Assembly: GCA_913057645.1 (NCBI GenBank) | Contig: CAJXOU010000002.1 | Coordinates: 1 to 64,000 of the forward strand | Direction of reading: 5' to 3' | DNA: 64,000 nt | Origin: an uncultured Rhodobiaceae bacterium | GTDB taxonomy: Bacteria; Pseudomonadota; Alphaproteobacteria; Parvibaculales; Parvibaculaceae | Shown here: piece by piece, positions 16,953-25,929 of the stretch | How the letters are laid out: each line of letters begins with the position of its first letter | How positions within the stretch are numbered: the first letter of the stretch is position 1 | Notes under the pieces: model-generated | The model's database searches: none | What the model saw: the letters and a program-made list of their open reading frames with translations, nothing else | Told to the model about the DNA's origin: nothing | Translations under genes and position numbers: made by a program

Positions 16953-17367
16953 ACTGGCGCAACCCGCGTAGCGAGACCAGCCGGCCAACGCGTCGGGGCG
17001 TCTATTGCCTTCACGGCAAACCAATTGGCCGACACTGCGCGGCATGATTGTGGGACCCGGCATCCCGTTCCGGCGCTGGAGCGCGGCGCTCAGTATTCGA
17101 AGTATTCGTGGCGGTCGAATATTGTTGACGCAGCGTCACATTTTCATGTTGCCGAAATGTTCCAGCGTGTCGCCAGGGTGACGCCACCGGAATGTCACGC
17201 CGTGGCGGAGCGGGCACGGCGGGGATAACCGCCGCCAATGTGACGTTTCGATAACAGTACGGTGACAGTCGCAAGCCGGCCGGTTGAGGATCGGTCGGCA
17301 AGCGATTGGAGTCCTTGCAGGATTCGCCAATGGTCTCGCGATCCGGGCCGGAGCGTCACGCTGCCTG
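16953..17367. other. Intergenic region with clustered GTGAC/GTCAC motifs
   Basis: No gene is supported here. Six GTGAC or GTCAC pentamers occur at 17135, 17178, 17194, 17240, 17262 and 17355. CGTCACATT at 17134-17142 is the exact reverse complement of AATGTGACG at 17237-17245. The region lies downstream of kdsD and upstream of the PP-loop ATPase. Confidence 0.4.
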
Positions 17368-18378
17368 TCAGACGACGCCCGCCTTCAGGAAGTCGTGGAT
17401 ATGGACGACGCCCACCGGGCGCCCATCCTCGACCACGAAGAGGCTGGTAATCTTCTTTTCGTTCAACAGCTTGACCGCTTCCGACGCCAGCATGCCGGGG
17501 CTCACCGTCTTCGGCGTCGGGTTCATGACCTCGCCCGCGGAGCGCGCGAGCAGCCCCTCGACGGAAGAATTCCGCCTGATATCGCCATCCGTGATCATGC
17601 CGACGAGCTTGCCTGCCTTGTCGACGATGCCGACGCAGCCAAGGCTCTTCTGGGACATGATGAGGAGGGTTTCGGACATCGGCGTTTCGGGGCCGGTGAG
17701 CGGCAGTTCCTCGCCCGAATGCATGACCTCGTGGACGTGTTTCAGCATCGCGCCGAGCTTGCCGCCGGGGTGGAAGACACTGAAATCCCTCGCAGAAAAG
17801 CCCTTCTGCTCCAGCAGCGCGATCGCCAGCGCGTCGCCCAGCGCGAGCTGCATGGTGGTCGAGGTGGTGGGCGCGAGCTTGTTCGGGCAGGCCTCTTCCG
17901 CGCGCGGCAGGACGAGGGCGATGTCGGCGGCGGCGCCGAGCGCGCTGTTGGCTTCCGCCGTCATCGCGACGAGCGGGATGGCAAACCGTTTCGCATGAGA
18001 AATGATGCTGGAAAGCTCTGCCGTTTCGCCCGACCAGGAGAGCGCCAGGATGACGTCGCCCGCCGCGATCATGCCGAGATCGCCATGGGAGGCTTCGCCC
18101 GGATGAACATATTGCGAGGGCGTGCCGGTCGAGGCGAGCGTCGCCGCCATCTTGCGCGCGATATGGCCGGACTTGCCCATGCCCGTCACGATGACGCGGC
18201 CGGTGGCCTGGCCGAGCGCCTCGACGGCCATGGCGAAGGGCCCGTCCAGCGACGCCATCAGGGCCTTAAGCCCCTCTATTTCAAGGGAAATCGTCCGCTT
18301 CGCCGAGGTCAGGTGAGCGGCGTCCGCCGTCTTGCCGGCGGGGCGGGGGGCATCGGGATCGGTCGAGGGCTTGGACAA
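17368..18378 (-). CDS. kdsD: Arabinose-5-phosphate isomerase, KpsF/GutQ family
   Basis: 336 residues from a TTG start at 18378 with CAGGAG 6 bases upstream; the frame is open further but the added sequence is unlike the family. An N-terminal SIS domain has GMGKSGH at 66-72, HGDLGM at 98-103 and SWSGET at 114-119. A CBS pair occupies about 214-336. It interconverts ribulose-5-phosphate and arabinose-5-phosphate, the first step to Kdo for lipopolysaccharide or capsule. A GC-rich hairpin at about 18388-18410 overlaps the leader beside the ribosome-binding site and may affect translation. Confidence 0.9.
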   Translation of the reverse strand: MSKPSTDPDAPRPAGKTADAAHLTSAKRTISLEIEGLKALMASLDGPFAMAVEALGQATGRVIVTGMGKSGHIARKMAATLASTGTPSQYVHPGEASHGDLGMIAAGDVILALSWSGETAELSSIISHAKRFAIPLVAMTAEANSALGAAADIALVLPRAEEACPNKLAPTTSTTMQLALGDALAIALLEQKGFSARDFSVFHPGGKLGAMLKHVHEVMHSGEELPLTGPETPMSETLLIMSQKSLGCVGIVDKAGKLVGMITDGDIRRNSSVEGLLARSAGEVMNPTPKTVSPGMLASEAVKLLNEKKITSLFVVEDGRPVGVVHIHDFLKAGVV

Positions 18379-18568
18379 GATGCGCTCCTGCGGGGGCGCG
18401 CTCGCGCCCGCATGGGTGATTTGCCTCCTTATACAGCAGGCCGCTTGCTTCTCCATACAGCGGACTTAGCATCGAGGGACGGCGCCCTCGTTCCGGACTG
18501 GCCCGGCGCCCGGAAACCGGGCACTTCCGGCTTGGCATGTCCTTGTTTATGCAGAGAAATCCACTAGG

Positions 18569-19417
18569 GTGGCCGGAGTTTCATCGGGAGCTGGCGGCTT
18601 TGCGCCGCGAGAGGTGTTCGGATTGAGCGGACTGGTTGGCCGATTGCGGGCCGCCTTCGGGGGCAGGACGGAAGCGGCGGGGCTCCCCGAGGGCCTGCGC
18701 ATCTATGCGGTGGGCGACATCCATGGCCGCGACGATCTGCTGGCCGAGCTTTTGGACCGCATCGAACAGGATGCGTGCGGCGCGCCGTTCGATCGTAACA
18801 TATTGATTTTCCTTGGAGATTACGTCGATCGCGGGCTCCAGTCGAAACAGGTGCTCGACCGGCTGACCGGGGCGGGCCCGGCCGGGTTCGAGCGCGTCTT
18901 CCTCAAGGGCAATCACGAGCAGGCCCTGCTCCAGTTCCTGAGCGACGCCGCCTTCGGCAAGACCTGGAAATATTACGGCGGCCTCGAGACCCTCCACTCC
19001 TATGGCATCACGGAGCTCACGCTGAGCGACGATCCGGCGGATTTCGAGCGCGCGCGGGAGCGTTTCGACGCCGCGCTGCCGCATGCCCACCGCCATTTCC
19101 TGGAGACGCTGCAGCTTTCCGCGGAATTCGGCGGCTATTTCTTCGCCCATGCCGGCGTCCGTCCCGGCGTCGCGCTGCATCGCCAGATCGAGGAGGATCT
19201 GCTCTGGATCCGCGAGGATTTCCTCGATTCCTCAAGCCGTTACGGCAAGGTGGTGGTCCACGGCCATACGCCGCGCGAGGAGGTGGTCGTGCGGCCGAAC
19301 CGGATCGGGATCGATACCGGCGCCTATATGACCGGGGTGCTCACCGCGCTCGTCCTTGAAGGCGAGGGAAAGCGTTTCCTGCAGACGGGCGACCTGCCGC
19401 TGGCGGCGGCGGGTTAA
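18569..19417 (+). CDS. Metallophosphoesterase, PrpA/ApaH-like serine/threonine-type phosphatase
   Basis: 282 residues from a GTG; a TTG at 18623 with GAGAGG upstream is an equally possible start. All calcineurin-like motifs are present: GDIHGR at 49-54, GDYVDRG at 83-89, GNHE at 114-117, FAHAG in the middle and VVHGHT near 226. It should be a dinuclear-metal phosphatase acting on phosphoproteins or dinucleoside polyphosphates. It is the first gene of the rightward polysaccharide block, and a role in dephosphorylating the BY-kinase encoded at 22950 is conceivable but unproven. Confidence 0.85.
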   Translation: MAGVSSGAGGFAPREVFGLSGLVGRLRAAFGGRTEAAGLPEGLRIYAVGDIHGRDDLLAELLDRIEQDACGAPFDRNILIFLGDYVDRGLQSKQVLDRLTGAGPAGFERVFLKGNHEQALLQFLSDAAFGKTWKYYGGLETLHSYGITELTLSDDPADFERARERFDAALPHAHRHFLETLQLSAEFGGYFFAHAGVRPGVALHRQIEEDLLWIREDFLDSSSRYGKVVVHGHTPREEVVVRPNRIGIDTGAYMTGVLTALVLEGEGKRFLQTGDLPLAAAG

Positions 19418-19434
19418 CCAGCTCCCTTAACCAG
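19414..19434. promoter_or_regulatory. Tandem TTAACCAG repeats
   Basis: TTAACCAG at 19414-19421 and again at 19427-19434, 13 bases apart, begin at the stop codon of the phosphatase gene, about 120-140 bases upstream of the Wza-like gene. Related YTAACC motifs sit upstream of the following polysaccharide genes at 20474, 21226, 22791 and, inverted, 22815. Confidence 0.4.
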
Positions 19435-19551
19435 GCGACGAGAATTTGCGCAGTTCACCGACGTTTGCGCTCTTCCCCTCACACAAAATGATGGTAGGAA
19501 TTGCGGGCACCGCGTCCGCTATGCGGACGAGCGACGGAAAAGGGGCTCTAG

Positions 19552-20208
19552 ATGACGTATTCCGCCGCGCGGCTTTCGGGATTCCGCGCTTTCGGCCGTC
19601 TTTTCGCGGCCCGTGTTGCCGCTATTTTCCTCGTCGCCGGGCTTGTCGCCGCCTGTGCCGACGGGCCGCGGACCTCTGCGCCGGCGCCAATTGCGGCCGC
19701 CGGAACTCCTGCCACCGGGGCCAGCGATGTGCCGCTGCCGGAAGACGCGACCATCGATTACGCGTTGGGGTCGGGCGACAAGTTGCGGGTCATCGTTTTC
19801 GGCGAACCCGACCTCTCCGGTGAATTCGATGTGAGCGGTTCAGGCAATGTCGCCCTGCCTTTGATCGGACAGGTGCGCGCCCAGGACCTTACCCTGAGTG
19901 AGTTCGAAAATGCGATCGAAGCCAAGTTCCGGGAAGGCTATCTGAATAACCCGCGCGTCAGCGTCGAGGTGCTGAACTACCGGCCATTCTATATCTATGG
20001 CGAGGTCGAGAATTCGGGACAATATCCCTACACCAACGGCATGACGGTTCTGAACGCCGTGGCAGTGGCCGGCGGATACACCTATCGCGCGAATCAGACC
20101 AGCGTCTATATCACGCGTGGCGAGGGGGATGAGGTCGAATACCCCGCCTCTCCCGCCGTCAAGGTCCTACCCGGCGACGTCGTTCGCGTGCCGGAACGGT
20201 TTTTCTAA
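19552..20208 (+). CDS. Wza/GumB-like polysaccharide export lipoprotein
   Basis: 218 residues. A signal peptide with lipobox LVAAC at 31-35 anchors it in the outer membrane. DYALGSGDKLRVIVFGEPDLSGEFDV is the start of the polysaccharide-export domain, and FYIYGEVENSGQYPYTNGMTVLNAVAVAGG is an SLBB domain. It is much shorter than enterobacterial Wza (about 380 residues) and resembles the short GumB-like proteins, lacking the C-terminal transmembrane helix. It would work with the Wzc-like kinase at 22950 and the barrel at 21379 to export polymer. Confidence 0.92.
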   Translation: MTYSAARLSGFRAFGRLFAARVAAIFLVAGLVAACADGPRTSAPAPIAAAGTPATGASDVPLPEDATIDYALGSGDKLRVIVFGEPDLSGEFDVSGSGNVALPLIGQVRAQDLTLSEFENAIEAKFREGYLNNPRVSVEVLNYRPFYIYGEVENSGQYPYTNGMTVLNAVAVAGGYTYRANQTSVYITRGEGDEVEYPASPAVKVLPGDVVRVPERFF

Positions 20209-20329
20209 GGATCGTTTCTCGGCGGATTTATCCGACCGCGAACCGTCAGGCCTTCGGCTTGTGCCGTCGCGGGCTTCCCTGCACTTGAAAGCTTTTACTT
20301 GCAGTTTTGCGCGCCGGGGCCGGCCTCTT

Positions 20330-20398
20330 GAGTCAAAGCAGCGGGGGCTAGAGTCATTCGCCGTGCCAATGCGAGTCAAACGCTGGCGCTATGAGTCA
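20330..20398 (+). promoter_or_regulatory. Four phased GAGTCA repeats
   Basis: GAGTCA occurs at 20330, 20351, 20373 and 20393, all in the same orientation and spaced 21, 22 and 20 bases, close to two helical turns. The array lies in the 464-base gap between the exporter and a small secreted-protein gene, which otherwise has no gene. Regular phasing suggests cooperative binding of a regulator on one DNA face. Confidence 0.55.
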
Positions 20399-20471
20399 TC
20401 GATCCGTCGCCGATCGCGATGTATTTGTGCCACGATGGATGACAACCTCTTGTTAACTATAAATTAGCCAT

Positions 20472-20499
20472 GTCTAACCCGTCGGGGTTGGTATTAGAC
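20472..20499. promoter_or_regulatory. Interrupted inverted repeat GTCTAACCC...TTAGAC
   Basis: GTCTAA at 20472-20477 pairs with TTAGAC at 20494-20499, with CCC and GGG also able to pair inside. The left arm GTCTAACCC recurs as its reverse complement at 22814-22822, upstream of the Wzc-like gene. Confidence 0.35.
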
Positions 20500-20672
20500 T
20501 GCGGATCAGAATTGCGCCGGAATCCGCTCGCTGTCCTGCAAGAGGGATGAGCCGACATGGATGGCGGATAGAGTGACCGGGACCGGCCCGGCGTTTGAGG
20601 GATTTATCGGCAGGCGGGGATCTTGGATTTGAAGAACGTTTCCCGGCCCGTCTTGAAAGAGGGAGTGCCGTG

Positions 20673-21203
20673 ATGAAGAAGCTTTTGTCGGCGATGATGG
20701 TTGCAGGCGCGATGGCGTTCGCCTCTGTCACGCTCGTCGCGACGCCGGTGGCGGCGCAGGAAGCGGAGACGCTTGAGGCGATGGAGGCGGAGATCGAAGC
20801 GCTTCTGATCGCGAATGCGGATGATCCGGATGCCTTCGCGGCAGCCGTCGAGGCCTATGTCCTCGCGGCGGGAGATGCCGAACTTGCCGGCGATGCCGTG
20901 ATCAGTGTCCTGACCAATCCGAAGAGCGACGCCGCGCGTGAGGTGCTTGCGAACAATCCGGGCCTCAAGTCGGCTGGCGGGATGGGGCTTGGCGCCGCCA
21001 TCGCGCAGATCGGTCTGACGAACCCGACAGTGGCGGCCAACATGCAGGCCAAAGTCGAAGCGAGCGGTGACGAGGGGTTTCAGGCCTCGGTAACCCAGGG
21101 ATCGGATGCCAGCACGGGCTCCACCAACGAGCAGGCCCAGCAGGGCAGTGCTTCGGACCCGAACCGGGATTCGACGCCGGAAACGCCGGTGAGCCCGAAC
21201 TAA
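20673..21203 (+). CDS. Small secreted protein of unknown function in the export block
   Basis: 176 residues from the ATG that follows GAGGGAG. A clear signal peptide (KKLLSAMMVAGAMAFASVTLVATPVAAQEA) is followed by an acidic, alanine-rich helical region and a hydrophilic Gln/Ser/Thr-rich tail ending in PETPVSPN. It has no known domain. Position between the Wza-like exporter and the outer-membrane barrel suggests a periplasmic accessory role in polysaccharide export. A terminator-like hairpin follows. Confidence 0.75.
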   Translation: MKKLLSAMMVAGAMAFASVTLVATPVAAQEAETLEAMEAEIEALLIANADDPDAFAAAVEAYVLAAGDAELAGDAVISVLTNPKSDAAREVLANNPGLKSAGGMGLGAAIAQIGLTNPTVAANMQAKVEASGDEGFQASVTQGSDASTGSTNEQAQQGSASDPNRDSTPETPVSPN

Positions 21204-21210
21204 TCACAAA

Positions 21211-21247
21211 GCGCAGGGCGCCTACTTAACCTAAGGGCACCCTGCGC
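21211..21247 (+). terminator. Terminator-like hairpin
   Basis: GCGCAGGG at 21211-21218 pairs with CCCTGCGC at 21240-21247, and AAA before and TTT shortly after extend the symmetry. The loop is long (21 bases) and contains a TTAACC motif. It follows the small secreted-protein gene by 7 bases. Confidence 0.5.
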
Positions 21248-21378
21248 GCTTTCGGCTTATTCAAGTTCATAGTTTCAAGTGTTCCATCGACCGTTGCGTG
21301 CGTAATCCTGGTGTTCCGCCCTTTGGGGGGCGGTCGGGTGTGACGCAGGTCCTTTAAAGAACCGTCGGGAGAAAATTC

Positions 21379-22656
21379 ATGCCGTCGTCCATCGTCTCAA
21401 AGGCAATGATTGCAGCGATTGCTGTGACGGCCTTCTATGCGGCGCCTATCACCTCCGTCAGCGCTCAGGACCTCGAAATCGTCGATGATCGCAATATCAG
21501 CGTTCGTGAGCGCGTGCGGCCCGGATATGACCGGGTCGGCGTGCGGGCCGGCGCCTTCACCATTTTCCCGGAAGCCTCGGTGACCGGCACGTTCGACGAT
21601 AATATCTATGCGACCGACACCAATACCGAGAGTGACTTCATCACGACGCTTGCTGCGAATGTTTCCGCGGCGAGCAACTGGAGCCGTCATGCGCTGAACC
21701 TTCGCGCGGGGCTCGCTCAGAGGCTCTATGCTGACAACAGCGATGAGGACCGCCTTGATTGGGATATCGGGGGTAATGGCCGGCTCGATATCACGAGCGA
21801 CACGAATATCAGCGCTGGGGCGGCCTATGCGCAGCTTCATGAAGATCGTGGCGCACCGAACGCCATCGGTCTGGCGGCAGAGCCCACTGAATATTCTCTC
21901 CTTGAAGGTAATGTGGCGCTCAATCATCGCTTCAACCGGGTGACATCGAGCATTGGCGCGACCTATGCCGATTACGACTACGACACGGTGCCCCTGACCG
22001 GCGGCGGCACGCTCAATCAGGATTTCCGTGACCGCGAGGAATTCACGCAGTTCCTGCGTTTGGGCTATGACGTCTCGCCCGATACCAATCTCTATATCCA
22101 GGGTACGCTGAACCAGCGCGAATATGATGTGCAGCCGCCGGCGGTGGCGATCACCCGTGACTCCGACGGTTACGAGGTTGTGGGCGGTGCGGAATTCAAG
22201 CTGACCAACCTGGCCCAGGGCGGCGTCTATGCCGGTTACCAGTCCCAGGATTATGACGATCCGACGCTCTCCGAGATCGATGGAATTGCCTATGGCGCCA
22301 ATGTCGACTGGTTTGTGACGCCTCTGACGACGGTGCGTTTCGAGGCGGCATCGTCGATTCAGGAAACGATCCAGGCGGGGGCGTCCGGTTATATGGACAA
22401 CTCGGTGGGGCTTCGCATCGATCATGAGTTCATGCGCAATGTGATCCTGGGCTCCCATGTGAGCTTCGCCAATCAGGATTTCGAAGGGGTGGCGCGTGAC
22501 GATGACGTGCTCCGCGCAGGTACCGGTATCGACTATCTCCTCAACCGGAACTTCTCGCTGCGCCTCGGTTACGACTATTCCGACCGGGACTCGAGCGTCG
22601 CCGGGCTTGACTATAGCCGCCACGAGATCGGCCTCACGCTTAGCGCAGGCCTTTGA
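21379..22656 (+). CDS. Outer-membrane beta-barrel protein of polysaccharide export
   Basis: 425 residues with signal peptide ending at SVSAQDL. The rest alternates amphipathic strands rich in Tyr, Asp and Asn (for example LNLRAGLAQRLYA, FSLRLGYDYSDRD) and ends IGLTLSAGL, as expected for a transmembrane barrel of the BBP2/EpsL/VpsM-like group common in exopolysaccharide loci. It probably helps the polymer cross the outer membrane. It has its own upstream gap with a TTAACC motif and is followed by a good terminator. Confidence 0.85.
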   Translation: MPSSIVSKAMIAAIAVTAFYAAPITSVSAQDLEIVDDRNISVRERVRPGYDRVGVRAGAFTIFPEASVTGTFDDNIYATDTNTESDFITTLAANVSAASNWSRHALNLRAGLAQRLYADNSDEDRLDWDIGGNGRLDITSDTNISAGAAYAQLHEDRGAPNAIGLAAEPTEYSLLEGNVALNHRFNRVTSSIGATYADYDYDTVPLTGGGTLNQDFRDREEFTQFLRLGYDVSPDTNLYIQGTLNQREYDVQPPAVAITRDSDGYEVVGGAEFKLTNLAQGGVYAGYQSQDYDDPTLSEIDGIAYGANVDWFVTPLTTVRFEAASSIQETIQAGASGYMDNSVGLRIDHEFMRNVILGSHVSFANQDFEGVARDDDVLRAGTGIDYLLNRNFSLRLGYDYSDRDSSVAGLDYSRHEIGLTLSAGL

Positions 22657-22706
22657 CGGCATCGAGGCTTCGCCTTTTGGACGGTCTCGAACGCGTATAT
22701 AGAGAA

Positions 22707-22742
22707 AAGGGCAGCTGGTTCGTTCCGCTGCCCTTCTTCATT
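22707..22742 (+). terminator. Rho-independent-type terminator
   Basis: AAGGGCAGC at 22707-22715 pairs with GCTGCCCTT at 22727-22735, a 9-bp perfect stem with an 11-base loop, followed by a pyrimidine-rich CTTCATT. It ends the outer-membrane barrel gene. Confidence 0.75.
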
Positions 22743-22790
22743 GTAGGTGCCGGTAGGGTTCAAGGTGGGCAGAAATTTTGAGCGCGCCCG

Positions 22791-22822
22791 TTAACCCGGA
22801 ACGCTTTGGAGCTGGGTTAGAC
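22791..22822. promoter_or_regulatory. TTAACC and GGGTTAGAC motif pair upstream of the Wzc-like gene
   Basis: TTAACCC at 22791-22797 and inverted GGGTTAGAC at 22814-22822 face each other about 130-160 bases before the kinase start. The second is the exact reverse complement of the motif at 20472-20480. Confidence 0.4.
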
Positions 22823-22949
22823 TAATCGAGGTTCACGGGGCGGGACCGAAAACCCGAAGAACAAGGGCCCTGCGACCTGGCGGGGCAGATCGATTGAGGC
22901 GGCGATCGACCGTTATCCGGCGGCGCGGCGATAGTGAGGAATTGGGGCG

Positions 22950-25220
22950 ATGAATGAACCGGTAAAGGGCGGAACCTCCAAAGGGGGGATCCCTTCACAT
23001 GACGGAACCGGTTCCGACGGGGGGGACGGGTTTCTCGAGTTGGACCTTATGGCGCTCTACCGGACGCTCAGAAAGCGTTTGGGCCTGATTGTCAGCGTTA
23101 CGCTCGGGCTCACCGCGCTGGTGATGGTCGTGGTGCTGCAGCAGACACCGCTTTACACTGCCGAGACACAGGTTCTGCTCGACCGCCAGAAAATGCAGGT
23201 AACCGACATGGAGGCGGTCATGTCGGGCATGACGGCGGATTCGGCGACCGTCGATAGCGAGGTCGAGATATTGCGCTCCCGTGCCCTTGCGGCGCGTGTC
23301 GTGGAGCGCCTGAACCTGATGCAGGATCCGGAGTTCAACGGCAGGTTGCGCGAGCCCTCGGTCCTGCGCTGGCTCGACCCGCGCGTCTGGATCGCCGAGG
23401 GTCTTAAGATTGTCCAGGCTGAGCCTGTTCCACAGAACGAGGACCTCCGCGCGCGCGCCGAGCTGAACGGGGTGATCAACGCCTTGCTGGGACGGCTAAC
23501 GGTCTCCCGGCAGCGTCTCACTTACGTCATCAATATCGCCTTTGTTTCGGAGAATCCCGACAAGGCCGCCCGCATCGCGAACGAGATCGCCGAGACCTAT
23601 ATCCTCGATCAGCTGGAGGCGAAGTTCGACGCGACGCGCCAGGCCAATGACTGGTTGTCGCGGCGTCTCGATGAGTTGCGCCGGCAGGTCCAGGACTCCG
23701 AGCGCGCTGTGGAACTTTACCGCAGCGAACAGGGGCTGGAATCGCTTGGCGCCGGGGTTACGGTCGGCGAGCAGCAGCTCTCCGAACTCAACGCGCAACT
23801 GATCCTGGCCCGTACCAGCCTGGCGGAAGCCCGCGCCAAGTATGAGCGCGCGCAGCAAATCCGCCGTTCGGGCGGCACGATCGAAAGCATGGCCGATGTC
23901 GTGCAATCGACGACCATCTCCAATCTGCGCCAGAAGCAGGCCGAACTTGCTCGCGAACTTGCCAATCTGGCGTCGCGCTACGGCGCGCGTCATCCCGAAG
24001 TCGTCAATGCAGAAGCGCAGCGCCGCGATATCGAGCGGCAGATATCGGCCGAAATCTCGCGGATTATCGGCAGTCTCCAGAACAATGTCGCGGTCGCCGA
24101 AACGCGTGTCGCCTCGCTTGAGGACAGTCTTCGCGAGATACGTGGCGAAACGGGCGAGAGCGGACAGGCCGTCGTCCAGCTTCGCGAGCTCGAGCGCGAG
24201 GCGGCGGCCAACCGTGCCGTCTATGAGAGCTTCTTGAACCGGTTCAAGGAAACCTCTCAGCAGCAGGATCTGCAGGTGCCGGACAGCCGGGTGATCTCGG
24301 CGGCAACGCCGCCTACCGGCCCATCGCACCCGCGAAAGAGTCGATCTGCCCTTCTGGCGCTTGTTCTGTCCGGAATGCTGGGGGTGGGCCTTGCCTTCCT
24401 GCTTGAGCATCTCGATAACGGCCTTGAGACGGCGCGTGATGTGGAAGAGGCGCTGGGCCTGCCGCATCTCGTCTCGCTGCCCCTCGTCCCGACCGAGAAG
24501 GGGCCGGATGGCAAGCCGCTCAAAATCCACGACTATATTTTGCACAAGCCGCTGTCGGCCTTTTCGGAGTCGCTGCGAAGCCTGCGAAGCGCATTGCAGC
24601 TCTCCAATGTCGACATTCCACCCAAGGTGATCCTCTTTACGTCAGCACTCCCCACAGAGGGTAAGACCACAACCTCCACTTCCTTTGCGCGGGCGGCGGC
24701 GGCCTCGGGTCTCAATGTCGTGATCATTGACTGTGACTTGAGGCATCCCTCGGTCCACAAGACCTTCGGGCTTAAACCCGAGCTGGGGTTGGTCGAGCTG
24801 CTGGCGGACCGGCTGGACCCGTATGACGTCATGGCGACCGACGAGAAGACGGGCCTCAGGATATTGCCTCTGGCAAAGGGAACATCAAATCCGCCGGATA
24901 TCCTTGCCTCCGCACAGATGAAATTGCTGCTCGACCGTCTTCGCGGTGAGTTCGATCTGGTGGTGCTCGACAGCGCGCCTGTACTGCCCGTGTCCGATAG
25001 CCGGGTTCTCTCGCGCCTGGCCGACGAGACTGTGTTTGTGGCGCGCTGGAGTATGACGCCCCGCGATGCTGCGCAGGCAGCAATCCGCGAGCTCCGGCTT
25101 TTTGACGCCGAAATTGCCGGCGTGGCGCTAGTCGCCGTCGATATGACCAAGCAGGCCAAATATGGCTACGGCGATACGGGCTACTACTACGGCAAATACA
25201 GCCGCTATTATGTCAACTGA
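22950..25220 (+). CDS. Wzc-like polysaccharide copolymerase / BY-kinase
   Basis: 756 residues. A Wzz domain is bounded by membrane helices at about 47-65 and 466-484, with long coiled-coil-forming segments at 225-300 and 325-440. The cytoplasmic kinase has Walker A in LPTEGKTTT at 567-575, Walker A' in VIIDCDLRHP at 591-600 and a C-terminal tyrosine cluster (YGYGDTGYYYGKYSRYYVN) that is the usual autophosphorylation site. It controls polymer length and links to the Wza-like exporter. Its end overlaps the start of the next gene. Confidence 0.95.
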   Translation: MNEPVKGGTSKGGIPSHDGTGSDGGDGFLELDLMALYRTLRKRLGLIVSVTLGLTALVMVVVLQQTPLYTAETQVLLDRQKMQVTDMEAVMSGMTADSATVDSEVEILRSRALAARVVERLNLMQDPEFNGRLREPSVLRWLDPRVWIAEGLKIVQAEPVPQNEDLRARAELNGVINALLGRLTVSRQRLTYVINIAFVSENPDKAARIANEIAETYILDQLEAKFDATRQANDWLSRRLDELRRQVQDSERAVELYRSEQGLESLGAGVTVGEQQLSELNAQLILARTSLAEARAKYERAQQIRRSGGTIESMADVVQSTTISNLRQKQAELARELANLASRYGARHPEVVNAEAQRRDIERQISAEISRIIGSLQNNVAVAETRVASLEDSLREIRGETGESGQAVVQLRELEREAAANRAVYESFLNRFKETSQQQDLQVPDSRVISAATPPTGPSHPRKSRSALLALVLSGMLGVGLAFLLEHLDNGLETARDVEEALGLPHLVSLPLVPTEKGPDGKPLKIHDYILHKPLSAFSESLRSLRSALQLSNVDIPPKVILFTSALPTEGKTTTSTSFARAAAASGLNVVIIDCDLRHPSVHKTFGLKPELGLVELLADRLDPYDVMATDEKTGLRILPLAKGTSNPPDILASAQMKLLLDRLRGEFDLVVLDSAPVLPVSDSRVLSRLADETVFVARWSMTPRDAAQAAIRELRLFDAEIAGVALVAVDMTKQAKYGYGDTGYYYGKYSRYYVN

Positions 25221-25929
25221 CGCGACGACCAAGGACCGTCGGCTGAAGTGGGTTATTGCGGCCGCCGCACTTCTGATCGGTGGATCTCTGGTACTCATGG
25301 CCGTGCCACGTATTGCGGCATACGGGTTTGTTCTTTCCGCTGGTGCCGTAATCCAGGCTGTCGATGACGGACGTGGGGTCTCTCAAGAACAAGCGGAAGC
25401 TGCGTATCGGTCTTACAGCCAGGCGCTCGCCTGGCGGCCTCGCGATCCGGTTCTGCGCCACGACAGGGCCCGTCTTGCGGGCCGCCTTGCCGTGCTCGAG
25501 CCGCGTTCGGCCGCCCAATGGAGAGAACGGGCGGTCCGGGATTTCCGTAGGGCCGTTGCCGCTGCCCCGGGAGATGGCACCGCCTGGGCGCGCCTGGCAC
25601 TGGCCGAACTCGAAGCCGGTGCCGACATAAAGGAAGTGCTTCCCATGTTGAGGCTTGCCCGGCTCACCGCGCCGCGCCGCGCCTCGGCGCTTCTTCCTCA
25701 ATTTTCAATTGTAATGCGCCATTGGGAGGCGATGCCGGAGGAAATGCGCACGCACGCGCTTGCCGATCTGCCGTCTTTCTGGTCGCGTGGCGCCCTTAGG
25801 CCCTTGATCGTCGCCGACTATCTCAATGCGGGTTATGCGGCGCGAGCGGCGTTTCGTGCACGGCTTGGCGAGAATGCCGGTGCGCTCAATGCGTTCGACA
25901 GGGCGCTAGCGTCAAGTTTCCGTGGATGA
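25210..25929 (+). CDS. Membrane-anchored TPR-like protein of the export block
   Basis: 239 residues starting at an ATG that overlaps the last codons of the kinase gene, which implies translational coupling. One membrane helix at about 14-33 is followed by a helical region with tetratricopeptide-like spacing (AEAAYRSYSQALAWRPRDPVLRHD, WARLALAELEAG). It probably acts in the periplasm as an assembly partner of the Wzc-like protein. No enzyme motif is seen. It ends 18 bases inside the convergent polymerase gene. Confidence 0.7.
   Translation: MSTDATTKDRRLKWVIAAAALLIGGSLVLMAVPRIAAYGFVLSAGAVIQAVDDGRGVSQEQAEAAYRSYSQALAWRPRDPVLRHDRARLAGRLAVLEPRSAAQWRERAVRDFRRAVAAAPGDGTAWARLALAELEAGADIKEVLPMLRLARLTAPRRASALLPQFSIVMRHWEAMPEEMRTHALADLPSFWSRGALRPLIVADYLNAGYAARAAFRARLGENAGALNAFDRALASSFRG

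Noticed and set aside
21397..22662. 421-codon minus-strand frame opposite the outer-membrane barrel
   Set aside because: Shadow of a gene with signal peptide, terminator and barrel strands.
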